DNA of 12,846 bases from an uncultured Caulobacterales bacterium (lineage in GTDB: Bacteria > Pseudomonadota > Alphaproteobacteria > Caulobacterales > Caulobacteraceae), in contig CAIUZX010000287.1 of NCBI GenBank assembly GCA_903903715.1, forward strand, positions 1 through 12,846. The letters run 5' to 3'. This document shows, piece by piece, positions 7,063 to 12,846 of this stretch (its first letter is position 1; every line of letters begins with the position of its first letter). The position numbers were made by a program, and so were the translations under genes. The notes beneath the pieces were generated by a model. It was not told the DNA's origin. It saw only the letters and a program-made list of their open reading frames with translations, and searched no databases.

Positions 7063-7089
7063 AGGAAGAACCCACCTACTACATTAACT

Positions 7090-7120
7090 CAATATTGACC
7101 GTTCGACATTTTCGAAAATG
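7090..7120. promoter_or_regulatory. Palindromic operator candidates upstream of DUF4160-DUF2442
   Basis: Two perfect palindromes lie 28-58 bases upstream of the DUF4160 start: CAATATTG (7090-7097) and the 14-bp CATTTTCGAAAATG (7107-7120). They lie in an AT-rich gap (7063-7198) between the lysC stop and the pair, where the pair's promoter must be. Symmetric sites at this distance fit autoregulation, as in many two-gene modules, but no binding partner is shown by the sequence. Confidence 0.45.
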
Positions 7121-7198
7121 ATGCAATTATTTACGATTAAAACATTTCGCTATCCAGCAGGATCTGAACCGGCGAACTCCAAAGAGTATAATCGTCCC

Positions 7199-8458
7199 TC
7201 ACACCTGATCCAGCCCATAGGCGGCGTGCAGCGCGCGGACGGCGAGTTCGGTGTAGGCCGCGTCGATCAGCACGCTGATCTTGATCTCCGAGGTGGAGAT
7301 GACCTGGATGTTCACGCCCTTTTCCGCCAGCGCCTTGAACATGGACTGGGCGACGCCCACGTGGCTGCGCATGCCGACGCCGACCACCGAGACCTTGGCG
7401 ACGTCCGCATCGACGGCCACTTCCTCAAAGCCGATGTCCTTCTGCACCTCGCGCATGATCTCCAGCGCCCGGTCCGCGTCGCGGCGGCCCACGGTGAAGG
7501 CCATGTTGGCGTGGTCGGCGGTGCGCGCCTTGGACTGGACGATCATGTCCACGTTCACGTGGGCCTCGGCGAGGGCCGAGAAGATCCTCGACGACACGCC
7601 GGGGGTGTCGGGAAGGCCGAACAGGGTGACCTTGGCTTCGTCGCGCGAGAAGGCGACGCCGCTGACGATGCGCTTTTCCATGATCTCTTCCTCGTCACAG
7701 ACAATCGTACCGGTGTCGGCGGAGGCCTCACCCGGTTCAGTGAAACTTGACAGGACCCGCACGGGCACCCGGTGCGCCATGGCGAGTTCGACGCTGCGGG
7801 TCTGCAGGACCTTTGCCCCGAGCGAGGCCATTTCCAGCATTTCCTCGTAGGAGATGCGGGCGAGGCGCTTGGCGCGCTTCTCGATGCGGGGGTCGGTCGT
7901 GTAGACGCCGTCGACGTCCGTATAGATGTCGCAGCGGATCGCGCCGACGGCGGCGGCGATGGCGACGGCGGAAGTGTCCGAGCCGCCCCGCCCCAAGGTG
8001 GTGATCCGCCCCTCCGGCGTGCGGCCCTGGAAGCCTGCGATCACGGCGACGGTTCCTGCGTCCATCAGGGCGGTCAGGTTCTCCGGCGGAATGTCCTCGA
8101 TCCGCGCCTTGCCGTGAGCGTCGTCGGTGATGATCGGGATCTGCCAGCCGAGGAAGCTTTTCGCCGGGACGCCCATGTTGCGCAGGACCATGGCGAGGAG
8201 GCCCGCGGTCACCTGCTCTCCCGACGCCACCACCACGTCGTACTCGTCATCGCTTTCGGGCAGGCCTGGCGCAGCGCGGCCAGCCGCGTCCGTCCAGGCG
8301 ACCATTTCGTTGGTCTTGCCCGCCATGGCCGAGACGACCACCGCGACGCGATGCCCGCGCGCGACCTCCGCCTCCACCAGCCGGCCAACCCGGCGGATGC
8401 GCTCGATATCGGCGACGCTGGTGCCGCCGAACTTCATCACCAGACGGCTTTCGACCAC
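7199..8458 (-). CDS. lysC: Aspartate kinase (aspartokinase)
   Basis: LysC phosphorylates aspartate with ATP, the first step toward lysine (and diaminopimelate), threonine and methionine. The protein begins with the kinase signature VMKFGGTSVADIERI near the N-terminus. It carries TDVDGVYTTDPRI in the middle of the amino-acid-kinase domain and ends with two ACT-type regulatory domains, recognisable from LFGLPDTPGVSSRIF and VSVVGVGMRSHVGVA through QVISTSEIKISVLID. This arrangement indicates feedback control by end-product amino acids. The frame is open from a TTG at 8479, but I prefer the GTG at 8458 (419 residues), because it places the start just ahead of SRLVMKFGG as in relatives. It is divergent from ubiG and followed downstream by the DUF4160 pair; I see no clear terminator after it. 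Confidence 0.95.
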   Translation of the reverse strand: MVESRLVMKFGGTSVADIERIRRVGRLVEAEVARGHRVAVVVSAMAGKTNEMVAWTDAAGRAAPGLPESDDEYDVVVASGEQVTAGLLAMVLRNMGVPAKSFLGWQIPIITDDAHGKARIEDIPPENLTALMDAGTVAVIAGFQGRTPEGRITTLGRGGSDTSAVAIAAAVGAIRCDIYTDVDGVYTTDPRIEKRAKRLARISYEEMLEMASLGAKVLQTRSVELAMAHRVPVRVLSSFTEPGEASADTGTIVCDEEEIMEKRIVSGVAFSRDEAKVTLFGLPDTPGVSSRIFSALAEAHVNVDMIVQSKARTADHANMAFTVGRRDADRALEIMREVQKDIGFEEVAVDADVAKVSVVGVGMRSHVGVAQSMFKALAEKGVNIQVISTSEIKISVLIDAAYTELAVRALHAAYGLDQV

Positions 8459-8498
8459 GACCTCGATCCGTTCCCTCAACTGTCAGCGCGTCTGCGCC

Positions 8499-8515
8499 TT
8501 GCGCACCGAGCGCAA
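8499..8515. promoter_or_regulatory. Inverted repeat TTGCGC-N5-GCGCAA between lysC and ubiG
   Basis: A perfect 6-bp inverted repeat with a 5-base spacer lies in the roughly 128-base divergent intergenic region, 41 bases upstream of the preferred lysC start and 72 bases upstream of ubiG. It could be an operator serving either gene. In GC-rich DNA a repeat of this size is not rare, so confidence is low. I could not assign convincing -35/-10 boxes to either gene. Confidence 0.3.
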
Positions 8516-8586
8516 TGCGACCATGTCCACGCGAGATTGCGGTGTCTAACGATCCCCCGCGACCTGTGCAATGCAGGAGAAACCCG

Positions 8587-9354
8587 ATGACGACGGCGAC
8601 GATAGATGAACAGGCGAAAGGCGGGAGCGTCGATCCGGAGGACGTGGCGCGCTTTTCGAGGATCGCCGCCGAATGGTGGGACCCCAAGGGCAAGTTCGCC
8701 CCGTTGCACCGCTTCAACCCCGTGCGCCTGCGCTTCATCCGGGATCAGGCCCTGACGCGTTTTGACCGGGACGAGATGTCGGCAAAGCCCTTCGAAGGGC
8801 TGTCCCTCCTCGACATCGGCTGCGGCGGCGGCCTCCTGTGCGAACCGATGACGCGGCTGGGCTTTTCGGTGACCGGCGTCGACGCCTCGGCCCGCAATAT
8901 CGGCACGGCCTCCGCCCACGCGAAGGAGATGGGTCTCTCCATCGATTATCGCTGCGCGACGGTGGAGTCTCTGGTGGAAGCGGGGACTGAGCGGTTTGAC
9001 CTCATCCTCAATATGGAGGTGGTCGAGCATGTGGTTGACCCCGGCCAGTTCCTGCGCGACGCGGCCAGCCTGCTCAAGCCGGGCGGACTGATGATCATCG
9101 CCACCCTCAACCGGACGCTCAAGGCGCTCGCTCTGGCGAAGGTCGGTGCGGAGTACGTGCTGCGCTGGCTGCCAGCGGGCACCCACGACTGGACGAAGTT
9201 CCTGAAGCCCGAGGAGATCCGCGATTTCCTCAGCGGCGCACCCGTATCCGTACACGGACCATTCGGCGTCCAGTATAATCCGCTGGCGGACAGCTGGCGC
9301 CTCGGGCCGGACACGGCGATGAACTACATGATGACGGCGACGCGGGACGCTTAA
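8587..9354 (+). CDS. ubiG: Ubiquinone biosynthesis O-methyltransferase UbiG
   Basis: UbiG performs both O-methylation steps of ubiquinone synthesis (the 2-polyprenyl-6-hydroxyphenol and demethylubiquinol steps) using S-adenosylmethionine. The 255-residue protein has the family N-terminus FSRIAAEWWDPKGKFAPLHR (23-42) and an intact SAM motif I, LLDIGCGGGLL (74-84). The acidic motif II is VTGVDAS (95-101), and MEVVEHVVDPGQFL (143-156) and LLKPGGLMIIATLNRT (162-177) are also present. The start at 8587 is fixed by AGGAGA 7 bases upstream; the longer frame from 8515 is rejected. The gene is divergent from lysC. Its TAA stop overlaps the TAA stop of the convergent small membrane gene within one TTAA. 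Confidence 0.96.
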   Translation: MTTATIDEQAKGGSVDPEDVARFSRIAAEWWDPKGKFAPLHRFNPVRLRFIRDQALTRFDRDEMSAKPFEGLSLLDIGCGGGLLCEPMTRLGFSVTGVDASARNIGTASAHAKEMGLSIDYRCATVESLVEAGTERFDLILNMEVVEHVVDPGQFLRDAASLLKPGGLMIIATLNRTLKALALAKVGAEYVLRWLPAGTHDWTKFLKPEEIRDFLSGAPVSVHGPFGVQYNPLADSWRLGPDTAMNYMMTATRDA

Positions 9355-9602
9355 TATCCGAACCGCGCCAGAAGATGCGGCACGGCGAAGGCGATCCCGA
9401 CCAGCGCCACCGGCAGCGGCCAGAAGACCTTGATCAGGGGGCGAAGCGTCACGCCCGACACGATCGGCCAGCACATCAGCACCAGGACCTGATCGATCAC
9501 GGGATGGATCGCGTTGAGATACAGGGCGCCTGCCACCGAGGCGGCCCATGCAGCCCACCCCAGAACCCTGCCGATCTGCAGATACGCGTATCTGATGGAC
9601 AT
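9351..9602 (-). CDS. Small integral membrane protein, unknown function
   Basis: This 83-residue, very hydrophobic protein has about three potential membrane-spanning segments: roughly residues 14-30 (GWAAWAASVAGALYLNA), 35-52 (VIDQVLVLMCWPIVSGV) and 59-78 (VFWPLPVALVGIAFAVPHLL). I do not recognise a named family. It is convergent with ubiG, overlapping it by four bases through a shared TTAA that holds both stop codons. The ribosome-binding site before ATG 9602 is only a G-rich stretch, so start confidence is moderate. It lies downstream of the DUF1178 gene on the same strand but over 100 bases away, so it may belong to the same transcript or have its own promoter. It could be a conserved hypothetical; the hydrophobic composition argues against a random frame. 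Confidence 0.6.
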   Translation of the reverse strand: MSIRYAYLQIGRVLGWAAWAASVAGALYLNAIHPVIDQVLVLMCWPIVSGVTLRPLIKVFWPLPVALVGIAFAVPHLLARFGY

Positions 9603-9649
9603 CCCGCCCCCGCCGTAACGCTTCCGTCTTAGCGTTAACGAATGCGAGA

Positions 9650-9681
9650 GCCTAGCCCGTTCGGGCGAGAGGCGTATTTTT
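9650..9681 (+). terminator. Possible rho-independent terminator, + strand
   Basis: GCCT-A-GCCCG-TT-CGGGC-GAG-AGGC (9650-9673) forms a two-part stem, interrupted by a small internal loop and capped by a 2-base turn, followed by GTATTTTT (9674-9681). The T-run is on the plus strand, so it would stop plus-strand transcripts. The only plus-strand gene upstream is ubiG, about 300 bases back, which implies the ubiG mRNA runs antisense through the small membrane gene. Confidence 0.4.
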
Positions 9682-9713
9682 GATTCGGTCGCGATCGCCC
9701 AGTCTGAGACGCG

Positions 9714-10190
9714 TTAATTCAGCTTCGCCGTCGGGGGTCCGAGGAAGGGCAAGGGGGCGATCGGCACGCCGTCCTCGATCAGCTCGCGAACCTCGTCGCC
9801 CGTCGCCTGACCGTAGATGGCGCGGTCGTCCGACACGCCGTCATGGATGTCGCGGGCTTCCTGGGCGAAGCGGTCGCCGACATTCTCGAAATGGGTCTCG
9901 ACATAGCGCTTCATCTTCCCCAGCACCTCGAGCATCTTCGCCTGAGGGCTGTCTGCCGGGGCCGCGGCTGCTTCGGTCAGCGCCGGAAGCTGAGGCTCAG
10001 GCGGCGCGACCGACTTCTGCGCCTTGGTGCCCGTCACCGCCGGGGCCATGATCTGTTTGCGCACAGCCTTGCTGGCGCAGAAGGGGCACTCCACCAGCCC
10101 CCGCTCCGCCTGATCGTCATAGTCGTCCGACGAGCCGAACCAGGCCTCGAACCCATGCTCGCGGTCGCAAGTCAGGGCGTAGCGGATCAT
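9714..10190 (-). CDS. DUF1178 family protein with zinc-ribbon-like N-terminus
   Basis: This 158-residue protein matches DUF1178, a family of unknown function common in alphaproteobacteria. The N-terminus MIRYALTCDREHGFEAWF, with Cys8, His12, Cys35 and Cys38 (CPFC), looks like a small zinc or iron ribbon of the rubredoxin/FmdB kind. The middle (about 50-85) is Ala/Pro-rich, and the C-terminal half is helical, ending EDGVPIAPLPFLG. Its ATG overlaps the TGA of the upstream carbon-nitrogen hydrolase (ATGA), so the two are probably translationally coupled and made in a fixed ratio. This gene pair and order recur in alphaproteobacteria as I recall, hinting at a common pathway. It is the last gene of the comF-grxC-nit-DUF1178 unit. 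Family is quite sure, function unknown. Confidence 0.88.
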   Translation of the reverse strand: MIRYALTCDREHGFEAWFGSSDDYDDQAERGLVECPFCASKAVRKQIMAPAVTGTKAQKSVAPPEPQLPALTEAAAAPADSPQAKMLEVLGKMKRYVETHFENVGDRFAQEARDIHDGVSDDRAIYGQATGDEVRELIEDGVPIAPLPFLGPPTAKLN

Positions 10191-11029
10191 TCGGCGGCCT
10201 GTGATGTGGCCGTCAGCGGCGCCGCATAGGCGCGGTCGTGGGTCAGGGCGGGCACGGCGCCGCGGGCCTTGGCGACTTCAGCAAAATCGAGATCCGCCAG
10301 GAGCACGCCGGGCTCATCGTGATCGAGCTTGGCGATGACCTGCCCCCAGGGCGCGACGACGAGGGAGTGACCGAATGTGCCGCGGCCGTCCTCGTGGAAC
10401 CCGCCCTGCGCCGGGGCAAGGACAAAGGCGCCGGTCTCGATAGCCCGGGCGCGGAGCAGCACTTCCCAGTGCGCCTCCCCCGTGGGGCGGGTGAAGGCGG
10501 CGGGGACGAAGATCGCATTTGCGCCGGCCTTGGCCAGCGCCCGGAACAGGTGCGGAAAGCGCAGGTCGTAGCAGATGGTCAGGCCGATCCGGCCGATGCC
10601 GGTATCCGCCACCACGGCAGCGTCGCCGGGGGTGTAGGTCTCGCTCTCCCGCGCCCGCTCTCCAGTCGGCAGATCGACGTCGAACATGTGGATCTTGTCA
10701 TAGGTGGTGCGGATCGCGCCGTCGGGACCGATCAGGGCCGAGCGATTGGCGAACTTGCCGTCCGGGCGCTTCACGAGGGCGGACCCAATTAACAGCTCGA
10801 CCTTCAGCTCCGCCGCAAGCGCCCGAAGGCCCTGGACAACGGGGTCCGCCTCCAGCGCCACGAGGTGCGGGATCAGCTTCACCCGGTCGCGCTGCACGAC
10901 ATTGGTGCATTCTGGCGTCGCAATGAAGCTCGCGCCGGCCCCCGCCGCCTCGCGTACCACGGGCGCGACGTGGTCGAGGGCGGCGGCGTGCGTTGCGGGC
11001 GTGCGCGTTTGGATCAGGGCGACCTTCAT
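10187..11029 (-). CDS. Carbon-nitrogen hydrolase, Nit1-type (deaminated glutathione amidase-like)
   Basis: This 280-residue enzyme belongs to the nitrilase superfamily. The Glu-Lys-Cys triad is complete: Glu40 in ATPECTN, Lys112 in YDKIHMFDVD and Cys153 in LTICYDLRFP. YDKIHMFDVDLP and the ICYDLRFP motif are those of the Nit1/NitFhit branch. Mammalian and yeast members of that branch hydrolyse deaminated glutathione, a damaged by-product of transaminases, so a metabolite-repair role is the best guess. Other omega-amidase-type substrates are possible. The start at 11029 has GAGAGGA 9 bases upstream. It begins 14 bases after the glutaredoxin stop and overlaps the DUF1178 gene by four bases. Neighbourhood with glutaredoxin supports a glutathione link (inference). 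Confidence 0.92.
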   Translation of the reverse strand: MKVALIQTRTPATHAAALDHVAPVVREAAGAGASFIATPECTNVVQRDRVKLIPHLVALEADPVVQGLRALAAELKVELLIGSALVKRPDGKFANRSALIGPDGAIRTTYDKIHMFDVDLPTGERARESETYTPGDAAVVADTGIGRIGLTICYDLRFPHLFRALAKAGANAIFVPAAFTRPTGEAHWEVLLRARAIETGAFVLAPAQGGFHEDGRGTFGHSLVVAPWGQVIAKLDHDEPGVLLADLDFAEVAKARGAVPALTHDRAYAAPLTATSQAAE

Positions 11030-11043
11030 GGCGCGGTGTCCTC

Positions 11044-11304
11044 TCAGGCCGCCAGCAGCGGGTCCAGCCCGCCTGCGCGGTCGAGGGCGACGAGATCGTC
11101 GCAGCCGCCCACATGGGTGTCGCCGATGAAAATTTGCGGATAAGTCGCCGCGCCGCCGGACTTCTCCAGCATTTCCTTACGCCGCTCCGGATTGAAGGCG
11201 GCGTCGTCCACCTCGGTCAGGGTCGCGCCCTTGGCCTTCAGGAGGGCGAGCGCGCGGGCGCAATAGGGGCAGAACGGGCGCGTGTAGATCAGGACGGCGG
11301 CCAT
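11044..11304 (-). CDS. grxC: Glutaredoxin 3 (GrxC), dithiol type
   Basis: This cytoplasmic thiol-disulfide oxidoreductase uses glutathione to reduce protein disulfides and mixed disulfides. The 86-residue protein has the classical dithiol site CPYC (Cys12, Cys15) after VLIYTRPF, the cis-proline segment TYPQIFIG (54-61, Pro56) and the glutathione-binding GGCDD (66-70). All are intact, and length is normal for GrxC. The ATG at 11304 is preferred: GGAG sits 5 bases upstream and the protein then starts just before the first strand; a longer frame from 11334 adds ten non-conserved residues. It lies 30 bases after comF and 14 bases before the nitrilase-family gene, consistent with one operon. Confidence 0.95.
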   Translation of the reverse strand: MAAVLIYTRPFCPYCARALALLKAKGATLTEVDDAAFNPERRKEMLEKSGGAATYPQIFIGDTHVGGCDDLVALDRAGGLDPLLAA

Positions 11305-11334
11305 GGCGACTCCGGCGCGTGACAGAACTGTCAC

Positions 11335-12141
11335 CTATATAGTCAAAGACGCGTCGTCGCGCACCCTCGCCACTGTCAACAGATCCACGGCGCGCGCGCC
11401 TGCCCGCAAAAGCGCCTTGGCACAGGCCTCCGCCGTGGCGCCGGTGGTGAAAACATCATCAATCACCACGATCCTGCGCCCCTCGACCTGGGCTTGACGC
11501 GCCGGATCGACCTGAATGGCGCCGACGAGATTGCGCCTGCGCTCAACAGCAGAACGTCCGCCTTGACTGGGAGTCGGGCGGACGCGCTTGAGAACATCTG
11601 GGGCGTAGCGGACTTGGGCTAACCTCGCCAGGGGCCGCGCAATCTCCGCCGCCTGGTTATAGCGCCGGACGAACAGGCGCCTGGGATGGAGCGGCGTGGG
11701 CGCCACCGCATCGGCGCCTGCCAGAAGCTCCTCCCCCGCCCGCATCATCCATCGGGCGAAGAGGGAGCCCAGTTCCGGCCGATCGCCGTGCTTGAAGCGC
11801 AGGATCAGCTCCCGCGACGCGTGGTCATAGACACAGGCCGCCCGGGCCCGGTCGAAGGCCCTGGGCGCCGCGACGCAGGTCGAGCACCGCGCCCCCAGCC
11901 CCTGATCGTTGACGAACGGAGCGCCGCAGCCGTCGCAGACCGGAGCGTCCAGAAACGTCATCGCTCCGAAGGCGGCGGGGGTGAGCCCCGAAGACTGGAC
12001 AGAGCCGAAGGTGTCGAGGGCGGTCGGCGGGATCAGCCAATCGACGCCGCGCTTCAAGGCGCCTATGATCGCCCTTCCGTCCGCATACGGTGGACGAAAG
12101 GCGGACCTTTGCGGTCCCGCGTCGTGTCCTCGGAGGTCCAT
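11335..12141 (-). CDS. comF: ComF family phosphoribosyltransferase-like protein
   Basis: ComF proteins are needed for DNA uptake in transformable bacteria and are widespread elsewhere, where their role is less clear. With the start at 12141 the protein has 268 residues. An N-terminal zinc ribbon (Cys69, Cys72, Cys86, Cys89) is followed by FDRARAACVYD. Then come the family segment RRYNQAAEIARPLA (159-172) and the PRPP-binding loop VVIDDVFTTGAT (225-236), all intact. The start is uncertain. ATG 12141 overlaps the ATG of the divergent methyltransferase gene through CATG, leaving no intergenic space. A TTG at 12057, just ahead of KRGVDWLIPP where relatives usually begin, would leave 82 bases for promoters. 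The ATG-like start at 12192 lies inside the divergent gene and is unlikely. It is the first gene of the grxC-nit-DUF1178 unit. Confidence 0.88.
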   Translation of the reverse strand: MDLRGHDAGPQRSAFRPPYADGRAIIGALKRGVDWLIPPTALDTFGSVQSSGLTPAAFGAMTFLDAPVCDGCGAPFVNDQGLGARCSTCVAAPRAFDRARAACVYDHASRELILRFKHGDRPELGSLFARWMMRAGEELLAGADAVAPTPLHPRRLFVRRYNQAAEIARPLARLAQVRYAPDVLKRVRPTPSQGGRSAVERRRNLVGAIQVDPARQAQVEGRRIVVIDDVFTTGATAEACAKALLRAGARAVDLLTVARVRDDASLTI

Positions 12142-12846
12142 GTCAGCCCCACCCCCCCAGCTGTTTGACCAGCGTCTGCAGGCCATGCGCATGAGGCGCG
12201 CGGCGCGCCGCGGAACCTTCGCGGCCTTCCTGCGGGACCGGGCGGCCGAGGATGCGGTCGACCGGTTGTTAACGATATTGAGACACTTTTCTGTCGCCGT
12301 CGAGACGCCGAATCACGATGGCGCGCTGAAAAATGCAATCTCCCGCGCTGCAGGATTTAAATCGATCGGCACACTGATCGAATTCGACACCACCGGCGCT
12401 TTCACGCACTCCGCTTCCTCCTTACTCTGTAAAGGAGAGCTGGAGCGCCTGCCGTTCGCGGACGAGAGCGTAGACCTGGTGGTCTCGCTGCTGGCCCTTC
12501 ACTGGACGAACGATCTCGTCGGCGTGCTGGTGCAGTTTCGCCGCATGCTGCGGCCGGACGGGCTGTTCCTCGGGACCCTGTTCACCGGCCAGACCCTCAC
12601 CGAACTGCGGCAGTGCCTGCTGGAGGCCGAAGCCGAAGTGACGGGCGGCGCGGCCCCTCGCGTGTCGCCCTTCGCCGACGGTCCGGATCTGGCCATGCTC
12701 GCCACGCGGGCGGGCCTCGCACTCCCCGTCGTGGACATTGACCGGGTGACCGTGCGCTACGCCCATCCGCTGGAGTTGCTCCGCGACCTGCGGGCCATGG
12801 GGGAGACGAACGCGCTCATGGCCAAGGATCGACGGCCCCTGCGAAG
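12140..12846 (+). CDS. NDUFAF5-like methyltransferase-fold protein (3' end outside window)
   Basis: The frame is open from ATG 12140 to the window end: 235 codons without a stop. It resembles the NDUFAF5/BioC-like group. Features include the N-terminal LFDQRLQAMRMRRAA, then LERLPFADESVDLVVSLLAL, HWTNDL, RMLRPDGLFLGTLFTGQTL and TELRQCLLEAEAEVTGG (quoted in pieces), and a late VSPFAD and RDLRAMGETNA. Mitochondrial NDUFAF5 hydroxylates an arginine of the complex I subunit NDUFS7 during assembly, so a complex I assembly role is plausible; malonyl-ACP methylation (BioC) is less likely. Where the SAM-binding glycine loop should be (about residues 51-62, VAVETPNHDGAL) no GxGxG is present. The stretch is also less GC-rich than its neighbours. 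GGAGG lies 3 bases before the ATG, a rather close spacing. It is divergent from comF. Confidence 0.85.
   Translation, partial: MSAPPPQLFDQRLQAMRMRRAARRGTFAAFLRDRAAEDAVDRLLTILRHFSVAVETPNHDGALKNAISRAAGFKSIGTLIEFDTTGAFTHSASSLLCKGELERLPFADESVDLVVSLLALHWTNDLVGVLVQFRRMLRPDGLFLGTLFTGQTLTELRQCLLEAEAEVTGGAAPRVSPFADGPDLAMLATRAGLALPVVDIDRVTVRYAHPLELLRDLRAMGETNALMAKDRRPLR

Noticed and set aside
7150..7190. tRNA-like GGTTCAGATCC on the minus strand after lysC, suggesting an attachment site
   Set aside because: The conserved A at the T-loop position is a G, the T-stem has a mismatch, and no anticodon or acceptor arms can be built. There is also no integrase or duplicated copy in the window.
7772..8590. 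272-codon plus-strand frame opposite lysC
   Set aside because: It mirrors the conserved LysC coding sequence, has His/Asp/Gly-rich composition without motifs, and would run into the ubiG start.

Overview
The window is a compact, GC-rich stretch of chromosome from an alphaproteobacterium. The FliM / DUF6468 / MotE flagellar trio, the comF-grxC-nitrilase-DUF1178 cluster and the NDUFAF5-type methyltransferase next to comF all fit that class. A Caulobacterales- or Parvularculales-like bacterium is my best guess from gene content, but the sequence does not fix the genus. Nearly all of it is ordinary core genome. I see no phage, IS element, CRISPR array, rRNA or tRNA.

Layout. Positions 1-2283 (+ strand) hold the end of a flagellar operon: fliM (5' end outside the window), a membrane-anchored DUF6468 protein, and a MotE-like periplasmic protein with an MgtE-N domain. 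They are tightly packed and the last two share a TGATG junction. Convergent to them, 2305-3102 (-) is a PaaG-like crotonase. Next is a 44-residue gene of unknown function (3270-3404, -) with a strong ribosome-binding site and its own terminator. It sits below a strikingly AT-rich intergenic region (about 3500-3640) that carries inverted repeats.

Positions 3686-6559 (-) encode GlnE, the bifunctional adenylyltransferase/deadenylylase of glutamine synthetase. Directly upstream on the same strand are two small overlapping genes, DUF4160 and DUF2442. This portable two-gene module is wedged between lysC and glnE and preceded by palindromes that could be its operator. lysC (aspartokinase, -) and ubiG (ubiquinone O-methyltransferase, +) are divergent and share a short intergenic region with an inverted repeat. 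ubiG meets a small membrane-protein gene tail to tail.

Positions 12141 to 9714 (-) form an apparent operon: comF (phosphoribosyltransferase-like), grxC (glutaredoxin), a carbon-nitrogen hydrolase of the Nit1 type, and a DUF1178 zinc-ribbon protein; the last two overlap by ATGA. Divergent from comF and running off the end is an NDUFAF5-like methyltransferase-fold protein. Its usual glycine-rich SAM loop is not recognisable.

Themes: nitrogen status (GlnE), aspartate-family amino acids (LysC), quinone and complex I biogenesis (UbiG, NDUFAF5-like), thiol/glutathione repair (Grx, Nit) and motility. The most interesting items are the DUF4160-DUF2442 module and its palindromes, the AT-rich region with the 44-residue gene, the crotonase lacking both hydratase glutamates, and the methyltransferase with a degenerate SAM loop. 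I did not find a clearly novel multi-gene system.
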